Shown: positions 52,799 to 61,305 of the stretch, piece after piece | How positions within the stretch are numbered: position 1 is the first letter of the stretch | Layout of the letters: every line of letters begins with the position of its first letter | Assembly: GCA_016936355.1 (NCBI GenBank) | Contig: JAFGYB010000066.1 | Location: forward strand, 62,001-126,000 | Direction: 5' to 3' | Length of the DNA: 64,000 nucleotides | Source: Bacteroidales bacterium | Lineage (GTDB): Bacteria; Bacteroidota; Bacteroidia; Bacteroidales; F082 | Position numbers and translations under genes: made by a program | Notes under the pieces: generated by a model | What the model was told of the DNA's origin: nothing | The model's database searches: none | Seen by the model: the letters and a program-made list of their open reading frames with translations, nothing else

Positions 52799-53902
52799 AT
52801 GATTTTTCAGGAACTCATATCGAAAAATATTCCGTTTGCTGCCTGGCGCATGCCCGGCGGTAATGAATCTTTTCTTACAGTTCAGAAAAAGAGAGATAAT
52901 CAGCGCATTCCCTTAACCGAACTGGAATTCAAAAGTGGTTTTGTCGTGGCTCCTTACGCTAGTTATCTGGATGGAAATCTATTTTTGATTGAACCGGATT
53001 TTCAGTTAAGACTTTCGGAAGCAAAAGAGATCCTTCAGCCCTGGCTTGTTGATATTCCTTCTCAAGAAAAACAGCTGGGGATCAAAACGGTGGCCATCGA
53101 ACACGATTCGTATATAGATAAGGCAGGTTTTCTGATCTCGGAAATGCAACAGGAGAAAGCGCACAAAGTGGTTTTTTCAAGAGTGATGCATGAGAGATTG
53201 CCCGAACACTTTTCACCCGATGATTTTTTTGATTTGCTGGAGTCAACCTATCCAAGAGCTTTTGTTTATCTTTTTTTCCTTCCGGGTGAAGGCCTTTGGT
53301 GTGGTGCTACACCCGAAACATTACTCAGTAAAACGAAGGGTTCTTTTGAAACTATGGCATTGGCGGGGACTCAGTTGAAACCAGCACAGGAAGCAGCACC
53401 TCTTATCTGGGAGGAAAAAGAAAGGCAGGAGCAGGCTTATGTGACACTTTTTATTGATGAACAACTGAATAATCTGAAAATACACTCGTATGACAAAAAG
53501 GGTCCTGAAACGGTTTTTGCCGGGCAACTGGCTCATTTGTGTACACGATTTTCCATCCCGGAACGAGAAGTCGGAAATAAAGCTGGATTGCTCATTAAAG
53601 CATTACATCCCACTCCGGCAGTATGCGGATTGCCCCGGAAAAAGGCTGCCGAACTGATCCGGCAAACAGAAATACATAGCCGTAGTTTTTATACAGGTTT
53701 TCTGGGGCCGTGGCAACAACAGAATGTTTCCCAGTTGTTTGTGAATCTTCGTTGTGCTAAAATACTGGACAGTGAACTGGAGCTCTATGTAGGAGGTGGA
53801 CTTACAGCCGACTCGGTCCCCGAAAAAGAGTGGCAGGAAACGCAGTATAAATCGCGAACGATGTTGAGTGTTTTGGAAAAAATGAGGAATTTTGCACCAT
53901 GA
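52799..53902 (+). CDS. menF: Isochorismate synthase
   Basis: A 367-residue chorismate-binding enzyme that isomerises chorismate to isochorismate, the first committed step to menaquinone. The C-terminal catalytic half has CGATPETLLSK, FETMALAGTQL, LHPTPAVCGLPRKKA and FYTGFLGPW, the family signatures. The N-terminal half is short, as is common for Bacteroidetes MenF. It overlaps menD by 4 bases (ATGA), which fixes its place in the pathway rather than in siderophore (EntC) synthesis. Confidence 0.94.
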   Translation: MIFQELISKNIPFAAWRMPGGNESFLTVQKKRDNQRIPLTELEFKSGFVVAPYASYLDGNLFLIEPDFQLRLSEAKEILQPWLVDIPSQEKQLGIKTVAIEHDSYIDKAGFLISEMQQEKAHKVVFSRVMHERLPEHFSPDDFFDLLESTYPRAFVYLFFLPGEGLWCGATPETLLSKTKGSFETMALAGTQLKPAQEAAPLIWEEKERQEQAYVTLFIDEQLNNLKIHSYDKKGPETVFAGQLAHLCTRFSIPEREVGNKAGLLIKALHPTPAVCGLPRKKAAELIRQTEIHSRSFYTGFLGPWQQQNVSQLFVNLRCAKILDSELELYVGGGLTADSVPEKEWQETQYKSRTMLSVLEKMRNFAP

Positions 53903-55587
53903 CAAGCGATATAAAAACAGTCAGCCTGCTGGCTGACCTTTTTGAAAAAAAAGGACTTACAGATATTGTTATTTCTCCCGGATCCCGCAATGCTCCATTG
54001 ATTATTGCCTTTGGCGGAAATAACGCTGTTGATGCTTACACGGTGGTGGACGAGCGCAGTGCTGCCTTTTTTGCACTGGGACTGGCTCAAAAAAGCGGTA
54101 AACCGGTAGCCATCAGCTGCACGTCTGGCAGTGCAGCATTAAATTATGCTCCGGCCATTTCGGAAGCCTATTATCAGAAAATTCCTTTGCTGATCCTTAC
54201 CGCAGACCGGCCGCCAAACATGATTGATGTGGGTGATGGACAAACCATCCGGCAGGAAAATGTTTATGCTTCCTATGTGAAGAAAAGTTATTCGCTCCCA
54301 CTGAATGTGGATAATGCCAATGATTATGACCGGGCCAATCATACGATTAATGAAGCTATCGATGAGTGTATGTTTCCCGAACCGGGACCGGTACATATTA
54401 ATATTCCGTTGGATGAGCCTTTGTATAAAACAACCGATTGGGGCCTTGAGGGTACGGTGGAAAATACTACTGAACCAATGCCTGCTGTTTCGGAAAATCT
54501 AAAGAAAGAGTTTGCCGGTTTGTTGAATTCCGGCAAAAAGATTTTGATTCTGGCTGGTCAATCGGAGCCATCGAAGGAAAAGGAAACTTTACTTTCTCAA
54601 TGGGCTGCCATGGATCAGATCGTTGTGATGACGGAGACTACGTCTAATTTAAACAACGATCGTTTTATCGACAACATTGACAATGTACTGACAGCCATTC
54701 CCGAAGGTGAAGAGCAGAATTTTGCACCACAGATTCTGATCACAACCGGTGGCGCCATTGTTTCCAAAAAAATCAAGAAGTATTTACGCGAGTACAAGCC
54801 GGAACAACACTGGCATATATCGGCATCGGGCGAGAAGCTGGACACTTTTTATTCCCTCTCTAAGGTAGTGCAGGCAAAGCCACTTGATTTTCTGTCCTCC
54901 ATTCGGGGAACAGTGCAATCCGTCTCTGGTGATTATGGAAAACGCTGGCTTGATGTGAAGAAACACGTAAGCAAGCTAAGGGCAGAGTACCTAAGGGAGT
55001 TGCCCTACTCGGATCTGAAGGTTTTTGAAGTATTATTGAAACAGATGCCTGAAAACAGTGTTTTGCACCTTGGAAACAGCACTCCGGTGCGATATTCCCA
55101 GTTATTCGGCAGCAGTCGGAAGTTTGAATACTTTTCCAACAGAGGGGTGAGCGGTATCGATGGCCAGTTGTCCACAGCGGCCGGGTTTGCGTTGAAAAGC
55201 GATAAAGTCAATACATTGATTACCGGAGATCTGGGTTTCTTTTATGATTCCAACGCTTTGATGAACAGGCATCTTACCCCTAATTTAAGGGTCATCGTTA
55301 TCAATAACGGCGGTGGTGGAATTTTCAGATTTATTCCCGGTCCGGATACTACCGAACAACTGGAACGGTTTTTTGAAGCACAACATTCCTGGAAAGCAGA
55401 AAAATTGGCAGCAGCCTTTGATATTCCTTATTTCAAAGTGGAAAATCAACAAGAACTTGAGTTAATAGTGCCTGAATTTTATAAGGACTTATCCAAACCG
55501 GTATTACTGGAAATTTTTACTCCCGGTAAGCTAAATGCCCAATTGTTGCGTGATTATTTCTCGTTTTTAAAAAACTCGAGCCACTGA
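53899..55587 (+). CDS. menD: 2-succinyl-5-enolpyruvyl-6-hydroxy-3-cyclohexene-1-carboxylate synthase
   Basis: A 562-residue thiamine diphosphate enzyme. VISPGSRNAPLIIAFGG with AVDAYTVVDERSAAFFALG is the MenD N-terminal signature, containing the catalytic Glu. The ThDP/Mg motif is GDLGFFYDSNALMNRH with NNGGGGIF. It joins isochorismate and 2-oxoglutarate to give SEPHCHC. Its last 34 bases overlap the end of the convergent membrane-protein gene. menH, menC and menE are not in the window. Confidence 0.95.
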   Translation: MTSDIKTVSLLADLFEKKGLTDIVISPGSRNAPLIIAFGGNNAVDAYTVVDERSAAFFALGLAQKSGKPVAISCTSGSAALNYAPAISEAYYQKIPLLILTADRPPNMIDVGDGQTIRQENVYASYVKKSYSLPLNVDNANDYDRANHTINEAIDECMFPEPGPVHINIPLDEPLYKTTDWGLEGTVENTTEPMPAVSENLKKEFAGLLNSGKKILILAGQSEPSKEKETLLSQWAAMDQIVVMTETTSNLNNDRFIDNIDNVLTAIPEGEEQNFAPQILITTGGAIVSKKIKKYLREYKPEQHWHISASGEKLDTFYSLSKVVQAKPLDFLSSIRGTVQSVSGDYGKRWLDVKKHVSKLRAEYLRELPYSDLKVFEVLLKQMPENSVLHLGNSTPVRYSQLFGSSRKFEYFSNRGVSGIDGQLSTAAGFALKSDKVNTLITGDLGFFYDSNALMNRHLTPNLRVIVINNGGGGIFRFIPGPDTTEQLERFFEAQHSWKAEKLAAAFDIPYFKVENQQELELIVPEFYKDLSKPVLLEIFTPGKLNAQLLRDYFSFLKNSSH

Positions 55588-56741
55588 TCGGCCATGATTA
55601 GTGGTTTTAACAGGGAGCGTTTCGGTGAACGAAGCAGTTCCCTTGAGGTGGGGAGCAATGAAATCATGACCGGCAGAGCGCCAAATGCCAGTTCCAATCC
55701 ATGATAGAAATTTCCGAACCCGTTCTGATTTAAAAAGCTTCGGACTTGTTTGTTGCGTAATTCCACACTCAGAGCAGAAAAAGCTACAATAATAAACAAG
55801 GCACGTACCATCATTTCCAAGCCGATAAAGAATCCTTTTTCGCTGAGCCATTGGTGTCCTGGTTTCCCCACATCCCAAAACAAAGTGGATAGCAATACGA
55901 TGATGAGTAACTGGGACCAGAATATTGGCTTGCGCAACCGTTGCAATGCCTTTCGATAGAAAAAACCTGAACTGATTAGGTAAAAGGCTACAAACATATA
56001 CCCAAAGATTTTGTACGGACTGTTAACCAGATATAGTCCGAACGGAATGGAGATCAAATGAATGAACAGCAAAAAAAGTGAAGTGTCGCTGCTATCCTTT
56101 AGGGAGAAAAACTCCTTTTTGTTTTGTTCAGCCTGGTGGATAAAAACCTGGTCGGTTTGTATTTGGAGTGCCTTTTTGCCGATCACATAACCCAACACCC
56201 CGGCAAGGGTTCCCATAACTAAATAAACAGCCAGCAAAACCAGTAAGATCTGTACATCAGAAGCTACACTGATACCCATTTGTTTCAATCCGAAGTTGAT
56301 AATGTTTACGTAAATGGTCACGATGTTGAACCCATACACAATGATGATGCTGATGATCTTATGAAACAAGGCGCTGGAAAGGCTGAAGACACCTGATACG
56401 GAATAGGCAAAAAGGTTGTTTCCCAAGAGAAGGATAAAAACTTCAATGAGTAATGCCTCCATAAAAATACCGGTCATGGGACCCAGAATGAGGGCACTGG
56501 GAGAAACTGATTTCATCAAGGCGGTGATCAGTCCGGCCCGGATGATGACCCCCCGCTGAGGCCACAATTGGTAAAATCCGATAAGTAATACGGTTCCGAA
56601 GAAGGCCAGGATGGAGCCAGCGAAGGGGATACGCGTGTTGTGCAGGAAGCTTCCGATGATGATTTCCACCGAAGCCCAAAGTCCGCCAACCACAGCTGCC
56701 TTGAGCCAAAGTTCATCGCCGGAATGTTCAACACGTTTCAT
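55554..56741 (-). CDS. Multi-pass membrane protein, possibly ECF-transporter-like
   Basis: A 395-residue protein with about ten membrane helices in two blocks separated by a charged stretch (HQAEQNKKEFFSLKDSSD, about 197-214). The first block (AVVGGLWASVEIIIGSFL, AGLITALMKSVSPSALILGP) resembles the substrate-binding S component of ECF vitamin or metal transporters. The second block (about 300-390, with LSVELRNKQVRSFLNQNGF and LPTSRELLRSPKRS) recalls the coupling helices of the EcfT component. That would make it an S-T fusion, but I cannot confirm this by eye. The next gene, mobA, overlaps by 4 bases, so a link to molybdenum cofactor is possible. No ATPase gene is adjacent. Confidence 0.6.
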   Translation of the reverse strand: MKRVEHSGDELWLKAAVVGGLWASVEIIIGSFLHNTRIPFAGSILAFFGTVLLIGFYQLWPQRGVIIRAGLITALMKSVSPSALILGPMTGIFMEALLIEVFILLLGNNLFAYSVSGVFSLSSALFHKIISIIIVYGFNIVTIYVNIINFGLKQMGISVASDVQILLVLLAVYLVMGTLAGVLGYVIGKKALQIQTDQVFIHQAEQNKKEFFSLKDSSDTSLFLLFIHLISIPFGLYLVNSPYKIFGYMFVAFYLISSGFFYRKALQRLRKPIFWSQLLIIVLLSTLFWDVGKPGHQWLSEKGFFIGLEMMVRALFIIVAFSALSVELRNKQVRSFLNQNGFGNFYHGLELAFGALPVMISLLPTSRELLRSPKRSLLKPLIMADQWLEFFKNEK

Positions 56742-57337
56742 AACCCGAGATTTTGGGCTTTTTCGAGGTCTTCAGGACTGTTGAGGTTCAGAAACAAATA
56801 TTCGGTGAAGAAAGGTTGCCAATCAATGGAAATGGTTCTGAAACGAATGGTTTTCAGGAAATCCATCATCTTGTAATTTCCTTCTCCAATGACATGTTCC
56901 ATGTCGTTGATTACATTAGTATTGTAATAAGCGCTCAGGGGTTCAATCAGAAAAGTGTGGTGGGCTGGGGCAACCACCTGATCTTTTTCCACCGCTTCAA
57001 TTATTTTTCTGAATACATCGGTTGTAACAAAAGGCGTATCACACGACAACACAAGGTTGTGCTGGGTATGCGATTTTCTCAAACAGGACAAAATCCCACC
57101 CATAGGGCCAATATTCCCGATTTCATCGGCAACAACCGGAAATTGAAATTCGGCGTATTTTTCAGGAAAATGGTTTGCTGAGATCATCAGATTGCCACAA
57201 AGCGGACGCAGTGTTTCGATGGCATAGGACACCAGTGCTCTGCCTTTAAAATCGCAGAGTCCTTTGTCTTTTCCCATCCGGCTGCTTTTTCCTCCGGCCA
57301 GAATGATGCCTGTTATTTCTTCTTTGTCTGCTTTCAT
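56738..57337 (-). CDS. mobA: Molybdenum cofactor guanylyltransferase
   Basis: A 199-residue nucleotidyltransferase that converts Mo-molybdopterin and GTP to the MGD cofactor. The start GIILAGGKSSRMGKDKGLCDF is the signature GTP-binding loop. VVADEIGNIGPMGGILSCL and LVLSCDTPFVTTDVF (with the metal-binding Asp) follow. The ATG at 57337 is preferred to 57349 because a consensus -7 element begins at 57349. It overlaps the membrane-protein gene by 4 bases. No molybdoenzyme is in the window. Confidence 0.9.
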   Translation of the reverse strand: MKADKEEITGIILAGGKSSRMGKDKGLCDFKGRALVSYAIETLRPLCGNLMISANHFPEKYAEFQFPVVADEIGNIGPMGGILSCLRKSHTQHNLVLSCDTPFVTTDVFRKIIEAVEKDQVVAPAHHTFLIEPLSAYYNTNVINDMEHVIGEGNYKMMDFLKTIRFRTISIDWQPFFTEYLFLNLNSPEDLEKAQNLGL

Positions 57338-57348
57338 AGAAACAAACA

Positions 57349-57356
57349 CAAATTTA
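57349..57356 (-). promoter_or_regulatory. Candidate -7 promoter element for mobA
   Basis: Reads TAAATTTG on the minus strand, an exact match. It overlaps the upstream in-frame ATG at 57349, so translation from that codon is unlikely and 57337 is favoured. Confidence 0.5.
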
Positions 57357-57397
57357 GAAATTTCAGCGATCTTAAAACCAATAAGGAATTGAAAAGA

Positions 57398-58612
57398 TCA
57401 GGGAAGGAACAGACAACTGTCTCCGTAACTGAGGAAGCGGAAATTGTTGTTCAATGCATACTCGTAGGCATCTTTCCAGGAATCACCCACCAAAGCTGCA
57501 ACCAGAAGTAACAATGTGCTTTTGGGCTGATGAAAATTGGTGATCAGTCCCTGTGCAAAGCGGTATTGATATCCGGGTACGATGATCATTTGGGTAGCTC
57601 CTTCCAGCAGGTCTTTCTGTTCGTCTTCCAGCGTCTGAATAAGCACTTCCAGGGCATTCTTGGTGGTAAAGCCTTCGGGGATATTCGTTTCATAGGGAGC
57701 CCATTGATCCACAACGGTATAATTTGTTTTCCCGTTGAGTTTGTTGAGTGCCATCCAGAACAGACTTTCCAGGCTGCGCATGGAAGTAGTTCCCACGGGG
57801 ATGATCTTTTTATCGGAAGCTGCCAGAAGATTTTTCAGTGTTTGCAACGACACTTTAATTTTCTCTGTGTGCATCTCATGGTCTGCGACTTTTTCCTCAG
57901 ATACCGGTTTAAAGGTTCCGGCTCCAACATGTAAGATCAGTTTTTCGGATCGAATGCCTTTACCTGAAATTTGCTGGAGCAGCTTGTCTGTAAAATGCAA
58001 TCCGGCCGTTGGGGCAGCTACCGAGCCATTTAACCGGGCAAATACAGTTTGATACCGGTCTTTGTCAGAAGCTTCTGCCTGGCGGTGCAGGTAGGGTGGC
58101 AACGGGGTGAGGCCAGCGGTTTCAAGTATCGACAAAAAGTCAACTTCTTTGGGCTCCCATGAAAATTCCACCAGAAATGCATCGCTGAGCCGTTCTTTTA
58201 TTTCGGCATAAAGCATCACTGCCTGGTTTTTGATTTGGAGTATGGTGGCTATCTTTCCCGATTTCCATTTCTTTGCATTTCCTACCATGCATTTCCAAAC
58301 GACCGGTGATTGTTGTTGCATGGCCAGTTGGAAGTCGCTGACCGGCTCCACAGGTTCCAGACAGAAAAGCTCAATTTGTGCTCCTGTTTCTTTACGAAAC
58401 AGTAAGCGGGCTTGGATTACCCGGGTTTCATTGAAAACGAGCAACGAATCTTCGGGGAGAATGTCTGCAATTTCGAAAAATTTCCGCTCCTGAATTCGCC
58501 CCTTGTTGAACCAAAGTAATTTGGACTGGTCTCTTTCAGCCAAAGGATATTTGGCAATGCGGTCATCCGGTAAAGGATAATTAAAGTCTTCTATGGTGAG
58601 TGATAGATTCAT
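57398..58612 (-). CDS. queA: S-adenosylmethionine:tRNA ribosyltransferase-isomerase
   Basis: A 404-residue QueA that adds the epoxycyclopentane group to 7-aminomethyl-7-deazaguanine in tRNA during queuosine synthesis. Typical stretches are FNYPLPDDRIAKYPLAERDQ, LVFNETRVIQARL, GSVAAPTAGLHFT, ILHVGAGTFKPV and FHQPKSTLLLLVAALVG. It is about 50 residues longer than the E. coli enzyme, partly through an insert after the first third (about residues 90-160). Such longer QueA forms are known in Bacteroidetes. The gene stands alone, with its own promoter. Confidence 0.92.
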   Translation of the reverse strand: MNLSLTIEDFNYPLPDDRIAKYPLAERDQSKLLWFNKGRIQERKFFEIADILPEDSLLVFNETRVIQARLLFRKETGAQIELFCLEPVEPVSDFQLAMQQQSPVVWKCMVGNAKKWKSGKIATILQIKNQAVMLYAEIKERLSDAFLVEFSWEPKEVDFLSILETAGLTPLPPYLHRQAEASDKDRYQTVFARLNGSVAAPTAGLHFTDKLLQQISGKGIRSEKLILHVGAGTFKPVSEEKVADHEMHTEKIKVSLQTLKNLLAASDKKIIPVGTTSMRSLESLFWMALNKLNGKTNYTVVDQWAPYETNIPEGFTTKNALEVLIQTLEDEQKDLLEGATQMIIVPGYQYRFAQGLITNFHQPKSTLLLLVAALVGDSWKDAYEYALNNNFRFLSYGDSCLFLP

Positions 58613-58629
58613 GCGTGCAGTTTGGGCTG

Positions 58630-58637
58630 CAAAAATA
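58630..58637 (-). promoter_or_regulatory. Candidate -7 promoter element for queA
   Basis: Reads TATTTTTG on the minus strand, exact consensus, 17 bases before the queA ATG. It lies directly after the terminator stem of the upstream operon, overlapping its T-rich tail. Confidence 0.5.
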
Positions 58638-58638
58638 T

Positions 58639-58676
58639 AAAAACCCTTGCTGTCAATGAAGATAGCAAAGGTTTTT
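58639..58676 (-). terminator. Terminator of the sulfide:quinone reductase-like operon
   Basis: Arms at 58639-58651 and 58664-58676 pair at 12 of 13 positions (one C-A mismatch) around a 12-nt loop. On the minus strand the stem is followed by TATATTTTTG-type T-rich sequence. It separates the flavoprotein operon from queA. Confidence 0.8.
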
Positions 58677-58709
58677 CTCTACGGGATAAGTGTAATTGTC
58701 AGGAAATCA

Positions 58710-58874
58710 CTACGAGTGTCCTCCGGCAACAATTCTGAGGATTTTGATGTTTAAAATCAGCCAACGCCAAGCCTGGTAGGGCCAGAAGCGCCTCCAAAAC
58801 AAGGTGTTTTTGGTAGGCATGGGAGGATAGGATTCTTCAGAGTAAGCGATGGTTCTGTGTTCTCCTTGTTTCAT
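58710..58874 (-). CDS. Small protein, 54 aa, downstream of the flavoprotein
   Basis: The in-frame ATG at 58874 gives a 54-residue protein starting MKQGEHRTIAYSEESYPPMP. Its second half is rich in Trp, Phe, Arg and Leu (LFWRRFWPYQAWRWLILNIK) and ends RIVAGGHS, which suggests an amphipathic segment lying on the membrane. A longer frame running back to 58973 overlaps the flavoprotein gene in another frame. The spacing of 29 bases and a terminator behind it support cotranscription with the flavoprotein. It may be a small partner subunit; I do not recognise the family. Confidence 0.55.
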   Translation of the reverse strand: MKQGEHRTIAYSEESYPPMPTKNTLFWRRFWPYQAWRWLILNIKILRIVAGGHS

Positions 58875-58903
58875 GATCTTAATTTTTTGTTTTTCAAAAT
58901 GAT

Positions 58904-60361
58904 TTATTCGGGCAGCATCCACCACAAAGGATAACCTTTGGCTTTGTGCAGGAACATGTAGTGCATAAACCATTTCAGCCAGTGTCCTGCCAGACCTGCT
59001 TCTCCCACAGTGTATTTGATGTTGCGACCGTAAGTGGGGTATTTTTCCCAGTCCTGAACGATGGGGGAAACAGTCATTGTGGCGGCAGCTCCGTTAAGCA
59101 TACCGTAGCCGGCAGAAACGATACAGGCAGCTCCCATTTTCGACATAGTCGCCCGGTGTTTCAGCGAGGTGTCGCCTTTCTTGATCCAGTCGATGAGGTT
59201 TTGAGCAATTACTTTTCCAATAACACCCGAAGGCATTCCTGTTCTGGGAGGAGCCGGGAAAATACCGGTTCCGTTGGGGCTGAACATAGGTTTGGAAATG
59301 GGATGTGGTGGAGCAAAAGCGATGCCGGCGGCAAAGATGTTTTTGTATAAAGGATTCTGATAAGTAGAGGGCCAGTCGGAAGCTTTCCATTCTTCGAATG
59401 GTTTTTTACTGTAGTCGGCATCCACCTTCATAAACCCATTCGGCGCAAACAGATCACCGGTGATGTCTTCTGAAATTTTGTTAAATGCTTTGATGCCGTG
59501 GCCGGTAAAACCGGGAATCAGCATGGCGAAATCAAAGCTTTCTTCGTGTTCGGATCCGTCCAGTAACTCATAGTGAATTTTGCCTTTTTCCACTTTTTTT
59601 ACCCCGGCTCTTTTGATCCAGGCAATGTCGCGTTCTTTCAGGAACGATTCTGTAAATGTTTTGGTGGAAGTGATGTATCCTCCTCTTTTTACATAGGCAC
59701 CACCCATTCCAAAATCACCCAGTTCAAACTCGTTGGTCAGCCATTTGATCTCTGCCTTATCAAGCAGTTTTCTTCGGGCAATTTCGTGGTACACATTCAG
59801 GATGTACTCAAAAGCAGCACCCTGACAAGTAGCTCCGGGATGTCCCGTACCAATGACGAACTTTTGTTTTTCACCCTTTTCCATCTTAGTAATGGATTCC
59901 TGCAGTTTTTTCCAGGCTTCTTCGGCATGATCAAAGGAACAAACGGAAACGGTGTTTTTTCCGGGTCCGATGCCTTCAGTGCCTTCAAAGTTCAGTTTGG
60001 GTCCGGTAGCATTGATCAGAAAATCATATTCTACCTTTTCTACTTCTCCGGCTTTGTTTTGGCCGGTGTATTCAATAGTGACAAATCCTTTGTCAATCAT
60101 TTTGTCACCTTCGGGATGAACCGAAACAGCCTTGGCTTGTTTGAATTCAATGCCCACCCTTTTGTAACGGGGTTCCAGTTCAAATTTCACTTGTTTTGGG
60201 GTCATTCGCCCCACTCCGATCCAGATGTTGGATGGGATCCAATGGTAATGTTTGGTGGGAGCCACCACAACAACCTCATGTTTTTTTGAGAGTTTTTTAC
60301 GGAGCCAGGTGGACGCAGTATGCCCAGATATCCCTGCTCCCAGGACTAAAATTCGTGCCAT
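58904..60361 (-). CDS. Sulfide:quinone reductase-like FAD flavoprotein
   Basis: A 485-residue membrane-associated flavoprotein of the DSR family. The FAD-binding start ARILVLGAGISGHTASTWL has the GxGxxG fold, and FLINATGPKLNF and ILVLG-type strands support two-dinucleotide binding. Conserved Cys in SVCSFDHAEEAW, HPGATCQGAAFEY and AACIVSAGYG could form the catalytic persulfide pair used by sulfide:quinone reductases, and GTGIFPAPPRTGMPSGVIG is close to the quinone site. The hydrophobic C-terminus (LKWFMHYMFLHKAKGYPLWWM) fits membrane anchoring. NDH-2-type activity is an alternative. A 54-aa gene follows in the same operon. Confidence 0.83.
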   Translation of the reverse strand: MARILVLGAGISGHTASTWLRKKLSKKHEVVVVAPTKHYHWIPSNIWIGVGRMTPKQVKFELEPRYKRVGIEFKQAKAVSVHPEGDKMIDKGFVTIEYTGQNKAGEVEKVEYDFLINATGPKLNFEGTEGIGPGKNTVSVCSFDHAEEAWKKLQESITKMEKGEKQKFVIGTGHPGATCQGAAFEYILNVYHEIARRKLLDKAEIKWLTNEFELGDFGMGGAYVKRGGYITSTKTFTESFLKERDIAWIKRAGVKKVEKGKIHYELLDGSEHEESFDFAMLIPGFTGHGIKAFNKISEDITGDLFAPNGFMKVDADYSKKPFEEWKASDWPSTYQNPLYKNIFAAGIAFAPPHPISKPMFSPNGTGIFPAPPRTGMPSGVIGKVIAQNLIDWIKKGDTSLKHRATMSKMGAACIVSAGYGMLNGAAATMTVSPIVQDWEKYPTYGRNIKYTVGEAGLAGHWLKWFMHYMFLHKAKGYPLWWMLPE

Positions 60362-60390
60362 AATGAATAGATTAGCTACTATAGATTACA

Positions 60391-60398
60391 CAAATCTA
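60391..60398 (-). promoter_or_regulatory. Candidate -7 promoter element for the flavoprotein operon
   Basis: Reads TAGATTTG on the minus strand, exact TAnnTTTG, 29 bases before the ATG at 60361. Confidence 0.5.
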
Positions 60399-60536
60399 AG
60401 ACTTTTTTTCAATTATGCACCTCAATGCAAGTATTATTTCAAACGTTTGTTAAGCAGTGATTAACAAACAGATTGAAAAACACCAAAGGAAGGTTAAGCG
60501 AGAAAAAAATATCCATTAGTCATTCCGGTTTATGTT

Positions 60537-60544
60537 TATATTTG
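60537..60544 (+). promoter_or_regulatory. Candidate -7 promoter element for pssA
   Basis: TATATTTG, exact TAnnTTTG, 16 bases before the pssA ATG at 60561. Confidence 0.55.
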
Positions 60545-60560
60545 AACAAACATTTTTACC

Positions 60561-61301
60561 ATGGCATTCAAAAATCATATCCCCAATACCATCACATTAC
60601 TGAGCATGACTTCCGGTATTGTTGCCGTATATTATGGAGTGAAGGGGAGTCCTGAACAGCTGACTTATGCGGGCATGTTTATTTTTCTGGCTGCAGTGTT
60701 TGATTTCCTCGATGGCTTTGCTGCCCGGTTGTTGCATGCCAGTTCAGAAATTGGCATTCAATTGGATTCCTTGTCGGATTTAATTTCGTTTGGCCTGGCC
60801 CCCGGATTTATTTTATTCCAGATGCTCAATCTGAGTCACGGAAAGCCTAGTGATACGCTGGATGGGGTGAATGTGATTCCGTTTTTGGCACTCTTGGTTC
60901 CTCTTCTTTCCGGATTGCGGCTGGCAAAGTTTAACCTCGATGAGGAACAGCAATACAGTTTTAAAGGGTTGCCCACTCCGGCATTGGCCTTACTGATTGC
61001 CAGCCTTCCGCTGATTCGTCAAAATTTATACGCCGATCAGGGGTTGTTTTATATGGTCATTACCAATACCTATTTCCTTCTGGCTATTGCCGTGTTCGGA
61101 TCGATGTTGCTGGTGTCCCGTTTCCCCATGTTTTCGCTAAAGTTTCATGGATTCGGGTTTGCCCAAAACAGCATCAAATATGTTTTTATGGGAATATCGC
61201 TGGTGTTGCTGATTTTGCTTCAGGTTACAGCGGTTCCATTTATTTTTGCCCTGTATTTGTTTGTGTCACTGGTATTGTATCTGACCGATATCCAGACGTA
61301 A
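60561..61301 (+). CDS. pssA: CDP-diacylglycerol-serine O-phosphatidyltransferase
   Basis: A 246-residue inner-membrane enzyme that joins CDP-diacylglycerol and serine to form phosphatidylserine, the precursor of phosphatidylethanolamine. The CDP-alcohol phosphotransferase motif is complete: DGFAARLLHASSEIG, then IQLDSLSD, with the three catalytic Asp. FGLAPGFILF follows. About eight hydrophobic segments fit this family. It ends 4 bases from the convergent lptB stop. Confidence 0.94.
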   Translation: MAFKNHIPNTITLLSMTSGIVAVYYGVKGSPEQLTYAGMFIFLAAVFDFLDGFAARLLHASSEIGIQLDSLSDLISFGLAPGFILFQMLNLSHGKPSDTLDGVNVIPFLALLVPLLSGLRLAKFNLDEEQQYSFKGLPTPALALLIASLPLIRQNLYADQGLFYMVITNTYFLLAIAVFGSMLLVSRFPMFSLKFHGFGFAQNSIKYVFMGISLVLLILLQVTAVPFIFALYLFVSLVLYLTDIQT

Positions 61302-61305
61302 AAGC

